A stretch of DNA of 64,000 nucleotides from Batillaria attramentaria (GCA_018292915.2 JACVVK020000166.1:1002501-1066500); one strand, 5' to 3'. Counted from the first letter of the stretch, positions 14,047-27,889 are shown. Notes: generated by a model not told the origin, from the letters alone. Numbers and translations are program-made.

Positions 14047-15109
14047 AAATCTCTCTTACAAAATAATACTTAAAAAAGAAAACAAGAGACATCATAGTCA
14101 CGGCCCCCCTTGATAAGACAACTCATCTCTTGGAAAACGGCTTTTTCGATACAGTTTAATTTTTCTGACACATACACCAGAAAAGCTAAAACCTTTAAAC
14201 CACCACGTGTGAAGAAGCGAACAGAAGGCAACTGCAAAAGAATAAAACATAAGAGAAACAGAATTTTCCGCTGAGCCTTGCCTTGTTAAAGGGCAATAAT
14301 CAGGCTTCCTGACAGGGGCCCGACGACATAAAAGGGGAACAACCGTGGAAGCCTATGTACTCAAAGCTGGCTTAAACTCGTTAGATTATTCGGCCAGCAG
14401 CGCACTTTTGTGTCTACCCTATCAAAGAATAAGGAGAATACAGTTCAAAGATGCGATGCAGGCCAGACGTGTCTGAACATTGAAAAACGCCATCATCGAT
14501 TCTGTTACGGAGTTTTCGCAGTTTCGGGGTTTTAGTAACAGAATTGTACACGTGTGGGAAAGATTTAAAGGGAAGCAAAGGCTCAAACGACGATTGTAAC
14601 TGAAACAAAGACAGCAATGTGATTACGCAGTTTGTCAAGTGTGTGCAGTGACGTGAGTGTTTTGTCTGTTGAAATTATCACGACTGTAGTTACGTATTGC
14701 TGTGTGACCTTTAATTGACAGTGCGTGACGCACAGCCATGTCTGTCAGCCATTACGATTCCTCAAATTTAAGCACTAGCTCAGCCAACCTTTCAGCCAGA
14801 GTTAACGAGGAACCGATGAACCATCCAACCAACCAACCAATCAATCAGCCAACCAACTTGATCAACCAAACTACCAACCAGCCACCCAATGACCCGACCA
14901 ACCAACCAACCGACCAGCCAACCAACAAAACACACATTAAACAAAAACTTCAAGCGACCAACAACAACAAAAACCTACACAGCCTCAGTATTATTCATTT
15001 TGTAAAGCGCGGTACATGAAAGGTTTGTTGACGTGACGTTTATCTTCTGTTGTTATGTTTTCATTTCGTGATCTACGAAGGTGCTTTAAAAAATAAACTG
15101 TGATGAAAT

Positions 15110-15174
<65 letters not shown>

Positions 15175-18100
15175 GTCACAAACCGCTTCGTTAAAGAGGG
15201 TTACGACCACTGTCTCCAGTATGCAGTAGATAAGGCTTAAACTAAACAAAGAGATTGAATCTGAGACATGTTCAAAGGAGTGCTTGGATTCGGCCAAGAG
15301 AATGCAAATATCATAGCAAACATTGACCTAATCCAATTTACAGCATTGCCTGATGAACGTATTCCAAAAGGGTTCCCTGATTACACTGATCAACACTTAC
15401 ACATTTGGGTGTGTTCATTCTTTAAAGTAGTACATTGTTATTAATCGCACACCGAGACATCTCAACATACGAAGAAATCGGATATCATAACGTAACCACA
15501 TCAAGGACTTCAACGGGTATGTGTCAGTGTAAATGACTTACTTTTCACTCGTTTTAGTTTGAGGGAATTCGCCTTCCTCAATTTTAACAAACAAACAAAA
15601 CAAACAACGCATTTTAACTGGTATGTTTGTCTCTCAATACTGAATCAGCAACTTTCTAGAGGCACACCAACTCTTTTGAAGACTGTTGATAAGAAAGACT
15701 ACACTCTCGGTGAGTCTCAGGTACAGCTGACATCAATGTTTTGTGTTGTTTTCCTAAAGCTGAGTTAAGGCATGTCGTTCGTTATACAATGCAGTTGAAA
15801 ACCAGCAAATGAAGTGCTAGGAAGTCTCACACTTGAACGCTTGGCGGACACAGTCCTGTTATGATAGACTCCCGCTTTCGTTAGGCGTTCGACCACGCCG
15901 GCCACTGAATGACCTTAACGACCCTGGTAGAGACTTGCGCAGGATTAGTCGTTATTGCAAGGCTTAATCCACCACTTCACAGTTCCCTGGAGCGTGACAA
16001 AGAGGACTGGGCACCTGTAAGAGAGAGTCCAGCTCTGTGAGGTTCTGTCTGGGACAGGGAAAGACAGAAGAATGTCAGAACAGAACGAAAGAACTTACGG
16101 TTACGGAACGAGAATACCTCTCGGCGCCCATTTATTCTCACTACAGATAACACTGAAAGGAAAAGTAGCGAAAGAAAGTCTAGAATCCACTGGCAATAGA
16201 TGAACGCAACAAAAAAAAAACTGAGAAAAAAAAAGCCAAAACAACCGCAGCTTCGCCAGAATCTTTTCACCAATAACAGCAGTCTCATAAGAGACACGAA
16301 AATAGACAGAAACAGATGCTACTGCAACAGATATCAAAACCAGTGCATTCTGAATTTAAGATTATAGCAGAGAGCTTATCTACAGTCATTGTAAAAGAAC
16401 CTAAACGCCATAGATTTGAAAAGCACTCAGACCCGTTTAACATTTGACGGTAGACATGTCAGTAGTGGTAGTGTTACTTAGCAGGTCCTTTATTGTCAAT
16501 CATAAAGAATAGAACTGACGCACATTCTGTACAGTCAGAAAAAGGAATTACACTCATTCATGACAAGAATGACTGTTCTTTCACACAACACACTAAAGGA
16601 GCACATACATAAAAACAGCATGTAAGCGACCCTTCAACTGAACCTGAAAGTAGTGCTGGGAAAAAGGCGGCAATTGTATTCATGGGAAAGAAACGCTCGG
16701 CCAAAAAACGAGGTTAGGGGTATCAAATGCATTGTCCCAGCACAACAGTTGAATTCACCCTTTACAAAGGAACGCTCTGTGAAAAGAATTTCGAACACTA
16801 AAACCCTGCAAGGTTTGTATGTATTGTGAAAACTTGTGAAACCTTTACGGACCCCGAACAAACGATAGGATTAGCGTCTACCCATGCCTGCGTGAGTTCC
16901 AGCTGTCTGGCCCGGTGCCTGTCAACTAGGGGGTTCCATTCCAGCTTTTCCACAGCGCAGCAGAGCCGATTGAGGGCTTCCCCTTCACTGAGAAATTACT
17001 CGGTGTCTGCAAACAGCGAGGTTGATACAAGAAAAATACTCCACGCGACAGCACCTCGGCTAATACCGCTGCTAGAACTAAAAGAAGGAGACGCTCGGGA
17101 AAGGGCAAAGAGGCCTGAAGAACTGAGCGTCGGGTGTAGTTGCCTGTCTCCTTGCCTTGCATGATGCCAAGAGGAGATCTACACATACCGAGCGCTAGAG
17201 AAAGAGAAAACAGGACGATAGACGGTAACACAGGATCTGCACTATAGTGTACTTTGTCGCCTAATCGGCTTGAGTGTGCAAGAGACTGTGCAGGCGGTGT
17301 GCAGTAGAGTGTGTAGTAGTACAGCGTGGTGACCGTTGGAAACCATCAAATGTCTGGAAGGTGCGTGGTGGCTGAGTGTCGCCTGGGGACAGCCTAGGCC
17401 GTTGAAGGTAAGGAGTTTAGGCGCCCTCGGCCAGCCCTCGCTTTTACATATGTTAGCAGTTTGTGTGAATCCGATTGTTTAAAGAGCAGTTACGGCAAAA
17501 CTGGAGCTTCAGTGGTGATTTGATGAATGGGGGGTATGATCTGTTTCTTCTACGGTTTTAAATTCTTCTCATCCAGATCACTGCCATGTTAAAAGTTCAA
17601 TTGGCGTTATGCAAAATGTCCGAAAAAGATTTATCAAAGCACGTACAAGTTGCTGTCATTGTCCTAGTTAACTCAAGCGACTGACTTTAATACTTTTGTC
17701 TACCGACGCGTGTTTGTGCAGCGTGGTTACCTACTTTCTTGAAAATGTCGACGTTTCGTTTTCTTGTGGCAGTTTACTGTAACGCCCTTGCTGCGGCTAC
17801 TATTGTGAAGACTTGAATAACGTTACACCTTTCCTGTCTTCTTCTGGTCAGGAATATACCGTAGATCAAAGTCGAGTGTAAAGTTGATAGCACAAAGAGC
17901 AAAGTATGGGCATCACTAAAACTTACACACAGTTCTTGAATCCGGCGTTTATGGCACATGCATAACAAGGGCAGAGTACATAAAGCAAATTTTATGACTA
18001 CTCTCTGAGTTATCCCTAGCATACAGCAGAATAGTGATGACAGGCACGTCCTGTTTCGGCCGAGATCACAAGTAAGCAAAATAAATGGGACGAATAAGAA

Positions 18101-18216
18101 GAAATTTATTAATCATGTTTGGGGACTAATACGTTTGCTCTTATTCTTATGACTCTAATCACGTCTCACTGAAGGCTCAGTGCATGTGTAAATGGGAGTC
18201 TTTGGTTTTTTTTCAG
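14047..18216. other. Intergenic A-B
   Basis: No coding exon is supportable. It contains an (ACCA)n-like stretch at about 14818-14935, (GT)n at about 15113-15170, and otherwise unique AT-rich sequence. Frames over 15977-17164 lack splice-supported or domain-like content. Confidence 0.5.
17290..17407 (+). other. Possible 5' UTR exon of gene B
   Basis: A purine-rich segment ends in GTTGAAG|GTAAGG, a strong splice donor at 17407/17408. The next good acceptor downstream on this strand is TTTTTTTTCAG at 18216, two bases before gene B's start codon. The 5' limit is a guess, and transcript data would be needed. Confidence 0.25.
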
Positions 18217-18218
18217 AC

Positions 18219-20631
18219 ATGGGCAAGTCCAACAAACAGCGGTGAGAGAAGTTAAACTTTTCTTTGGGTGAAGACGTGCCTTCGCTGCCTTCATTCTACA
18301 GCAACATGGCCTACTCAGGCGTTAGCAGCAGCACTCCCACAGTCATCGACGATGACATCCACAGAACCGTCGACGACATCCTCAAATCCGCCACCGACAA
18401 CAACAACGGAGAGACGCAACTTCAGCTCCAGGTTTACGACAAGCTGCTGGAGTCTGTGTCCATAGCCATGCAAAAGGAGCGCAACGGTTGGAAGGACAAG
18501 CTTCACACAACACTGCAGGTCTCACAAGTTTTTTAATTCATACATTGTGGCTTCTACAAATGTCAGGCAGCACACCTCCTTCACAATAAGTTTCCAATCA
18601 AAACAGATTTCCAGACGCCTGACAGTTAACAAGCAGCATGTAATAAGAAAGCGTAATTTTACTTGTCTACTGATGCGGCTTACCAGCTCAACACACCGAA
18701 ACAGCTGAAAACTGTGCACTCTGCAATTCATGCCCAGCATATGCCCAAGGATATAGTAAAAATGTGCTCATCCATCAAGCTGTCTGTCATATGTCATGAT
18801 TATAGACTATTCGTCCGTTTCCGAAAAAAAGAAGAAGCACCACATGCACTTTAAAAAAAAAACCCTTACAAATAAAGGAAAGCAAATGGAAATTCATTTT
18901 AATGAAATACCCCAACTGCCCCCTTACTTAACCGGCGTCATTTGAATTGCCCTCTTACTCGTTAACGTGATTCACTTGAATTGCCCTCTTAACCACTAAC
19001 ATGCTTCACTTGAATAGCCCTCTTAACCACTAACATGCTTCACTTGAATTGCCCTCTTAACCACTTGAATTGCCCTCTTAACCACTAACATGCTTCACTT
19101 GAATTTCCAGAAGCCTGACACGCAATAATAATGCTTCGAATGCGTAATTTTACTAGTCTACTAACACTTCACTTAAACTGTAATCCCTGAAAGGCTTCAC
19201 TTGAATTGCTCTCCTACTCCCTAACCTGCTTCACTTGAATTGCCCTCCTACTCTCTAACCCGCTTCACTTGAATTGCCCTCTTACCCCCTAACCTGCTTC
19301 ACTTGAATTGTCCCTTAGCCCCTCACCTGCCTCATTCGAATCGCTCTCTGTGGCCTACAGGAAATCGATCGTCAGCACCGAGCTTCAATCGTGGTGCAGT
19401 CCAACCTTCAGGAGCTCGTGGACAGTTACGGCATCGTCCCCCTACAGAGCCCCAAGAGCGACAGCAGTAGCGGGAGGAAGTCCACTGACCTGATCAGCGG
19501 ACTGCAGTCCTACATACAGGAGCTCCAGGACGCTGTGGAGAGAGCGACCAAGAACAACCACCTGGAGGCCAAGCTGAAGAAGATGCAGGTGAACGTACTA
19601 GAATTTCTTCAACCTTGCTATTGCACAATAATCTCGTGGTATTATGACAGCGCAATTAAATGCTAGCTGTTTTAGGGGTTTCTCGATGTCTCAGTCTGAG
19701 CAAGACAGGTAGGTAAGCATGGCATCTAAATGATTGTTGTGAGATTAAAACAAACTGAAAAACCTTCCCTGTAAGCAAATGAAAACGCCTATCACGAAGA
19801 AGCTAGTTATCTGTAACTGAAGTAGTATTTTCCTGGTTCTAAAGAAACGTACATTCCCTCTCCGGACGTTTCTTTCTGATACACACTTGAACCCTCTCGG
19901 ACTTTACCAGCAGAACGTTGGAAACGGACATGAGAGTAAATCTTGTGACGATTTCGATCCTTTCAATTTGCAGAGAGAACCCTCAGGGTCCACCTGGAAG
20001 ACTGTATATTTGACTGTAAAGAATTTTCGGTACAACCCTTAACCGAAGTACTGATTTCTATAAACGTCTTCCGCAGGTTACCTTGACCCAGCTAGAAAAG
20101 GAGAAAACAGAACACCTGTCCCAGATCAAAGAAAAGACGAAAGAGATCCACTGGCTGCAGAAGGAGCTCAACTCCATCAAGCATCAGCTGCAGAAACTGA
20201 GAAGGATCGTCCTGAACTACAACGAGTCCCACTCCAGCAAGTTCCACCTGGATGACGTAGAAACTCCCAAAGACGTGGACTCCTCCCAGAGAGGCGTTGT
20301 AAGTCGTGAACGAACTTACGTCGAGGGCGATCAGATGGAATATTTCGCGACCCCGGCCGAGGAGATTGCCGCCTGGAAGCTTCGTGCGAAGTGTAACGTT
20401 GGCGATGTACGTCGTGGCAACGTCCGTACTGGGATAGCTCAGTGTTTACGATGTCAGCAACTGTTCAAACCTAGTGAAAACAATGCCATGGCGTGCCGGT
20501 TCCACAAGAAAGGGAGAGAGATACGCGAACAGTACGACAGCACGGGACGTTTGTCGAAAGTGTTGTACAAGTGGGCGTGTTGTAAACGAGGATTGGACGT
20601 GCCAGGATGTACCTACGGCTACCACATTTGA
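18219..20631 (+). CDS. Gene B: coiled-coil protein with C-terminal CHORD-like zinc-binding domain (340 aa), paralogue of A
   Basis: Proposed exons: 18219-18241, 18302-18518, 19361-19588, 20077-20631; reading frame is continuous. The first intron would be only 60 nt (GTGAGAG...TCTACAG, phase 2); if it is not spliced, the start is Met at 18306 and the protein is nine residues shorter. Residues ~27-71 carry the family helical segment ending QKERNGW (67-71 ERNGW), matching A's ERDGW. Residues ~120-212 are coiled coil. The last ~64 residues have CLRC-x3-F, N-x4-C-x2-H, W-x-C-C, G-C-x2-G-x-H, the same ligand order as A. There is no CARD, no signal peptide and no membrane segment. Coding is compact and codon use resembles A. 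Likely cytoplasmic; function unknown. Confidence 0.85.
18905..19355 (+). repeat. ~35-bp minisatellite in gene B intron, ending at the splice acceptor
   Basis: About ten copies of a unit like CTTCACTTGAATTGCCCTCT plus TACCCCCTAACCTG run through the intron and stop at the acceptor TGGCCTACAG (19360). A ~120-bp unrelated block (about 19108-19190) interrupts the array; it partly repeats sequence at about 18609-18680 (GCGTAATTTTACT(T/A)GTCTACT). The repeat is pyrimidine-rich on the transcribed sense strand and supplies the polypyrimidine context of exon 3. Confidence 0.8.
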
Positions 20632-21615
20632 TGACGATGATGGTGGTGATGATGACTATGATGATGACGACGGTTCCACCCTGATTACTCACGCCAGTTC
20701 GGGAGATTTTTGAGAGACAGGAAAAACCGCAGATGGTCAGTGAAGTGATGCATTGAGGAGTCTTTAGTCACTTCCGGAAGGCAGAAACAGTGATCACGCT
20801 CTGTACTTTCGCCCGATCAGATTATCCGCTAGGGTTTCGTGAATACAGGCGCATTAGAAACGTATTACCGCCCTTCTTTCACTTCGCTTGTCTGTCATGT
20901 AGGAGCTTTCGGGAGCATGCCGACAAAGAATGTGTGATTGTGCTTGACACAATGAATGTGAGACTGTGCGTTGGAACAAAGAATGAGGTGTAATAATTAT
21001 CAGTAACAGTCTGACCGCGGTTCATCGGACAAGCGTAGTCAAACCTGAAACTCAAAGTGAATTCTGTGCGTTCTGGGTCGTAAATTATACACGTGTAAAC
21101 CATATTTTATTTTGTTTTGTTTCACTGAGTTTGTCTCCGAGGAAGAGCATACGTTAGTGTTGAACATTTCCTTGGGATCTAGCTTCCATTGGACGCTGAC
21201 AAAACAATTATTGCCAAACATCAGAATTTGCGTAAAACGCTTTTCCCTCTTCGACGCAGTCAAAGCGAAGAGCATTCGTGACAGTGGCAATTAAGGCGTG
21301 CGTTTCTGTGAAAAGACAGTGACTGTATGGGACTGTCATGTATTTTTGAATGGAGACAGTGTTGCAGGTGCTATCTGTTCAGTTAAGTGCGCGTTTCTAT
21401 GTTGCTGGTGAAGAAAATTTGAAACAAACCTTTTCTGTGTATGTTGTCTCTCCGCGTTTGCTTCTGCGTGAGCAGTTTTTGTCGGTTACCTATGTAACTG
21501 ACTGGATGGCTTGAAAGTGAATTAAACAACACTGGAGAGAATTAAAATGGCTGTCCGGTTATACCATTAAAATGCTACCGTGTTATTGTATAAATTCTGA
21601 TGAGAGGAAAAGTGG

Positions 21616-21667
<52 letters not shown>

Positions 21668-22193
21668 CCGCGCATGCTGGTACGTTTGCTAACACCTTTT
21701 CCTCAGTCACTTGCAAGGTGTGTATGCGACAAGAAGAGAGAAAGAACCCAAGAGTCCCGAAGCTAAACACACACACAGGCTGACTCATCGACACCAGTTA
21801 CCCCACTTATTTTAAAAGTGCTACCCGTGCAGGTTTAATTAGTACACTCAACAGAGTCGATGCTAATCCAAACAGGATGCGCATGTATTCACGACGCATC
21901 AAAATACAAACTCTAGTAAAGCATTCTGTGTGAACTGTGCTACAACAAAAACTATACAGGTTCCATACGTGTACCACTATGGGTGTCTCATGATCAGAGA
22001 TTATGACACAGGAACAGGGGCTGGCAGTCTTGTTGGTTACTCAAGGGTTCATAACAGTTAGCTTAGCAGGATTAACTGCTCGACCGACGTCAAAGGTTGG
22101 AGATTTGCGTGCTCAGTGGAGCGTGACGCTGAGCAATTGCGTGTGTTCTCTGCACCGATCCCTAGTGGGCTTTCAGCGAGGTGTGTGTGTGTG

Positions 22194-22241
<48 letters not shown>

Positions 22242-22539
22242 AACCATACAGCATTACATCAGCCCTTGGTATAATTCTCACTGCAATGAGTATGTCTGTC
22301 TGAGTTTGTTGAGAATACCCTGTGACAAGGCTTGCGAAACTGATCTACATATATGTGCAAGTTTGTTTACTCAGTTTTAGTCTCGAAGTCCGATATTCCG
22401 ATCTTTTCACCTTCTCTAAAAATGCATCAGCAAGATAAAACGATGCCCCCCCCCCCCCCCCCCCCCCCCCAAACAACAACAACAACAACAAAAACCCCGT
22501 CGAAAAACAACAACAACAACAACAACAAACAACAAAACC

Positions 22540-22606
<67 letters not shown>

Positions 22607-22629
22607 CAAAAAATAAAACAGAACATAAA

Positions 22630-22735
22630 AAATAATAATAATAATAATAATAATGAGGATTTGTCTGGCGCCCAACCTCCTGCTGGAGCTCTGGGCGCCT
22701 CACAATAGTAGGCTGGAGATACAGTACACACATAT
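22630..22735 (-). mobile_element. LINE-type 3' tail fragment, minus strand
   Basis: Read on the minus strand, GGCGCCCAGAGCTCCAGCAG ... GGGCGCCAGACAAATCCTC (ATT)n closely resembles the 3' end of the LINE in RIOK3 intron 2 (GCGCCCTGAGCTCTTGCGAG, GGGGCGCCACAAATACCC, then ATT repeats, about 63318-63367). The (ATT)n tail is at 22630-22654. Only the 3' terminus is recognisable. Confidence 0.6.
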
Positions 22736-24849
22736 GAAATATGTCACATTACATACAGTTACACATGATATACACATCACATACACGTTACATACACACA
22801 GCCATGATACATCCTGACACGACAACCTAAAATGACAATGATGACAGCAGTGATGATAAAGAGGTTAGTCTGTATAATATTGCTGGAAGAGATAAGACTT
22901 TAAAGCGACTTTAAAAGAGTGCGTTGACTCTGCATGGCGAACATGGGCAGGCAGGCTGTTCCAAAAAACCTAAAACAACAGCAGCAGCAGCAGCAGCAAC
23001 AACAACAACAAAGAAACGACAACAAAAAAACAACAACAAAAAAACCAATAGTCATACAACATTTTTAAATTATATAATAAGAAATCGAATTCCTCACATT
23101 TGCGAATATACCTGTATTATACATGCAAGAAGCATTTTCAGGTCATTGCAGAGGTCAACACACGTGTGCCCAAATTCTTCCCATAATAATAATAATAATA
23201 ATAAGAAGAAGAAGAAGCAAAACCAGCACCATGTTTGTTCCAAACATACAAACCGCATCAATGAAGAGAATGATTATGGAACAATGAAAACCTGAGTGAT
23301 GTGGAGTCTGATCCTCATACACGCAAAGTTAATTGACGTCATTGTTTCAGTTCATGACCTCGGCGTCTTCGAGTATGAGTAAGCAATAGAAATACCCCGG
23401 CCCCCCAGATTTTTAATCACCCATGTACGTACAGCACACAAGACGTGTGATTGTGATTGTAACCACCACACAAGCAAGCCGATACCCTACAGTACCTATG
23501 TACACCTACCCGACAGTGTACTGGCATCCACCCAGCTCCCCTGGTCCGACTACCCTGTTAATCTCAAAGGTGTAATCATGCGGGTACCGCAGCATGTTAG
23601 CGGTCCTAGCTTAGAGCTTCACATGGGGTGGAGGGATTTAGCGCAGTGGCTCGCGCATATGACTTTAAATTAGCTAGTGTGTAATTTCCAAATGACCAAT
23701 AAAGAAATGGTAGTGTTCGCGAAGGGCGTTGAAGTCGTCCATCATTAGGGAATGGCTGTGTCCAGGGGAGCCATTGCAGCAGTGAAAGAAGAATATTTCT
23801 GCTAGAGAACTGTGACTGAGTGTCTGGTGGTTGCAAAGTTACGTCGCTATTCCATGATCTTATAAGCTCTAAAAAAAAATCCTAATCATAACGGATTGTT
23901 GCAAAGCTACGGTGGTATTCTTACGCGATATTCTGATGAAATGTCTCTACATAAAATAGTATTACATCGTTATTAGATAACTGGGCGTTCCAAGCATGTG
24001 TGGATGAATGTCTGTCTACGACTGAAAAAATCCAACATGTAAACAGTGAGGTAAGTTAATCAGCTTTTGTCCCAATCAACGTGCCTTTGTTCCAACTCTG
24101 TGTAATTCTTATATCTGGTATCGACAAAAACACTGTCAGGTTGAAAACAAAATCTGCCTCAAAGGTGTTCATATAGAGATGTTTGTTACACAGCCTCACA
24201 CAAAATAAACATCTTTGTTTCAATTGCCACACTCTGCAAAATATTTTGACCTTTTGACTATTTTCTTGCGCACAGTATAACAGTGTCTGCACCCATCCTC
24301 TTTATTCCAAGGCGCTCTTATCCAGGTTAATTTGATTTAATAGCCTGCCTTTGTGTACTCATGCCTAAGAACATGACCGTTGAAAAAACTTTGCTATGTC
24401 GTATTAAGTGGAATCGATAAACTGTATTTGCAAAAGGCTTATATGTGACTATTGGAATGTGAAACAGGTTACGATGTACGGCAAAATGTAAGAGCGTGTG
24501 CGTCTAAGTTAATTTAAGTAGCTTCAGTGGATTCAGTAGATCTACTCATACGCACGTACCTAACATTCAGATCGCTGGAAAACTCATGCTGTGTGGTAGT
24601 ATTAAGAGCAACGGATATATTAGATTAGACCAATGCTATTATTGGTCTACTGAAGTGTTGTATTAGCTTGTCTAGGAGATAGCTGTAGCTTCACGTTAAA
24701 GTAGTGGGGACGAAGGGTTCTTCTTCATCAGACTGCGAGATAAGAACTTAAAGAAACATTTGGATTGTTTGGGCACAGATTATATACCACTGCAGGAACA
24801 CCTTAGCTTACGGAAGCACGGACGTAATCGAACATACATGACCCGCACG

Positions 24850-25051
<202 letters not shown>

Positions 25052-25302
25052 CATTATACGAGAACACAATACTAGAAGGCATGTTGGCGCAGTTGGTATC
25101 TATTGTACAGTTGTGCAGGCGTAATTTGGGCAGAACATGCACTACAAATTACTCCTCCAACCCAACCACCCCACACCTTATTATGCAGTGTAAGTTCTAC
25201 GAAGATTTCTAAATAGTAATTTTGTACATTTTACCCTTCTTTCAGGTTAGCCCAAGATAAATCGACATTTAATATTCCACACCCTCCGGGCAGAAAATCA
25301 CC

Positions 25303-27734
25303 ATGAATGAGGCCCAGAGGAACATCCTGCATCGTTATCGGAAGAAACTTGCTGATGACATCATCGTCACAGAAGAGTTTCTGGCTCAACTGTCCGAGCA
25401 GGGGATTTTTGAATGGGGCATGATTAGTGTCATCAAGGTAATGAAGTGAACCGGTCTTTGAACTGGTTATTTTTATGTCCCCTAGTGCAGCAGTAGAAGG
25501 GTACGAAGAAAAAAAAAGCTTTATGTACACGTGTAATTATAATGTTATGATTATATCAGACTGTTCTTACAGGGAAACCAAAAATACTTTCTCGCACCGA
25601 CATCCTACATCGTTTACTTTTGTGAAGCTTGGATGGGCTGATAATCGTTTCGAATGGCACAACGTTGTTCAAGTAAAGGAAAATGTTATTGTGCTGTATT
25701 ATTGCTTGAAATGAACCCCTTAACTGCAACAATGAATTTGTTCAATCGTTTCTCATCGATTGCAAATCTTAACCATTTGATGAACTCAATACAAATGTAT
25801 GCAATCCATAATTTTCTGAAAGCACACGTGTATCTCATTTTAGGCAGAGAAAACCGAGTCGGAGCAGATTTACAAGCTTCTAGAGCTGCTCCCAAAGCGT
25901 GGCCCCCATGCGTTCGACAAGTTCGTGACGGTGTTGGAGCGTGACTACCCATGGCTGGCAGTGCTCCTCCTCTCCAGCAACAAGACACCAGTCCGGGAAA
26001 ACACCACGCGAGAAAGTACTCAGCATGACATCGTCTCCGTGGAAAATCACAGAGGTAACTTGTTTGGGTCAAAATTTCCGGACACCTTCACTGCTGACTA
26101 TCAATTGTTTTCAAAGATTTAATAGGCACCATTTCGACTGTATTAATGGCTTCTTCAGGACAGGTGCTGACTCTCAATTGTTTACAAAGATTTAAAAGGC
26201 ATCATTTCGACTGTATTAATGGCTTTTTCAGGACAGATGCTCATCATCCATTTTAGACAGGAATTTCAGGGAAAAAAAATCGCTAATGCGTCACTAGGTA
26301 CATCGATCATTTGAGAACAGAAAACGAAAACTTTATGACGACCATGTCTGTGAATATAGCCGTTGTCAGAATATTGTTTGAGAACCGGTTTGTCTCCTTG
26401 TGTTGCGGAATCACGGATTAAAACATGGGATAAAAAGGCCGAGGGGTGTGTGTTTTTAAGGTGACGTCGTCTGTTTTTTGCGCTGATGACGGGCTGGTGA
26501 AGGAGGTGAGATTGTTGAAGCTGTGGGGAGGGGGGGGGGGGTAATGGACGCTCTACCAGTTTTGGTCCTGAACTTGAACCCATAACCTTTCGATCTCGGT
26601 TCCAACTCCAAACCACTTGAACCATCTGACTCTCAAGCAATGAATGAAGTGAAATATCTAGATGCTAAAGGACAGATGCAGCTTCACTTTCACTTAGCAA
26701 TTAATGACAAGCTAGACTTAAGTGACATATACCGAGAATCTATTTTTTTTTACTATTTATATTTACCAGAGAGCCCACGCCGTACGGAACTGTGTGACTC
26801 GGACATCAAGAAACTCGTGGCGACCTTCGTGCACCGCCATTTCGGACAAAGCAAGCGGATCTCAGAGAAGGACAAGAAATCCGTAGAGAAGTTCATCTCC
26901 GAGCAGCTGCAGCAGGAACGCGTGAGGTACCAATCCATGTTGTCCTCGGCGCACACGACGACCTGCGCCAGTTCAGTATCCGATGGGGACGATGACGTGT
27001 TTCAGTCGGCGGAGGTCCAGGAACACTTGTTCCGCATTCACATGAAGATAGAGCGCCATTTGAATGACAACGAAGAGAACAATAACTCAGTGAGAGACAG
27101 AATACTGCCGGACGACCTGACTTTCGAGACCATTCACAAGGAGATGGACCTACTGGCCAAGAAAATATACAGACTGGAACGTGAGATCCAGACATGCATG
27201 GGGTACTTCAAGCCGGAGGTCCACGACACCCCGTTGTCCGAACTGGTGGGGAAAATGCATGAAGTCCTTAGGAAGCAGCAGCGAGAGTTGACGGAACAAC
27301 AGGACCAGACCCAGCGGCTCCTGGACGAGGTGGACGGCTACTCCAACCACATCGAGAAACTGGAGAAGGAGAGGCAGGAGTATCGTTTACAGATTAATGC
27401 CCTGCACCAGGACATGGGCAAACTCCGGCAAGAGAAGATGACCCTGGTGGATAGGTGTGCGCACCTAGAGAAGGTCAACAGGCAGCACATAGAGAAGGAG
27501 AACACGCTGGACAATCTTCGCTCCATCATGAAGGATTTCAGGTCTAACCATACACCTCGGCAGGTTATGGCTGATGAGGGTGGTATCAAACCCTCAACCA
27601 TGAGGCGGTCTGTGAGGGCCTCTCAGGTAAGGCCCAATGTCAACTACCCGGTCTACCAGAGGAGGTACACACAAGGAACTAGAGCTGTTCCTAAGAAGAA
27701 AGGCAATCTTACAGGCGGGACGAGTAAGAACTGA
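25303..27734 (+). CDS. Gene C: CARD-coiled-coil protein (436 aa)
   Basis: Three exons: 25303-25437 (45 codons), 25844-26054, 26770-27734; phases 0 and 1, all GT-AG. Residues 1-~90 form a CARD of the CRADD/RAIDD type: N-terminal R-x-x-L core helix, then LLELLPKRGPHAFDKF and a PWL motif, matching CRADD's LLDILPSRGPKAFDTF...PW. The CARD is split by the phase-0 intron. Residues ~125-166 are the family helical segment (CDSDIKKLV ... QLQQER). Residues ~225-385 are heptad-rich coiled coil; the last ~50 residues are basic (RRSVRASQVRP, KKKGN). CARDs make homotypic helical assemblies that recruit caspases or other CARD proteins; here partner and pathway are unknown. No death domain, NACHT, protease or membrane segment. 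Its closest architectural relative in the window is D. Confidence 0.88.
26093..26235 (+). repeat. Tandem duplication of ~72-bp unit in gene C intron 2
   Basis: The unit CTGACTATCAATTGTTTTCA ... TTCTTCAGGACAGGTG is followed directly by a second copy (CTGACTCTCAATTGTTTACA ... TTTTTCAGGACAGATG). Each copy contains a potential acceptor (TTCTTCAG, TTTTTCAG), but no open exon follows. Confidence 0.8.
26435..26640 (-). mobile_element. Degenerate tRNA-derived SINE, minus strand, in gene C intron 2
   Basis: Read on the minus strand from 26640: AGATGGTTCAAGTGGTTTGG (A-box-like arm), then GGTTATGGGTTCAAGTTC (B-box-like). A C-rich stretch and CAGCTTCAACAATCTCACC follow. The frame that spans it is non-coding. 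The family differs from the other two SINEs in the window. Confidence 0.45.
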
Positions 27735-27889
27735 TGATGCATAATTTGTTTAGTACACCAGGATACTTGTACTCCAGAGTGCAGTCCCTTTTCGGCGGGT
27801 ACTTTCCCCTGAGAGACCCTGTGCCCCGGAGAGTGCAGGATACTGTCTCAGTGGTTACTGGAGGTTCACCAAGCCACAGCTGTCGGCTG

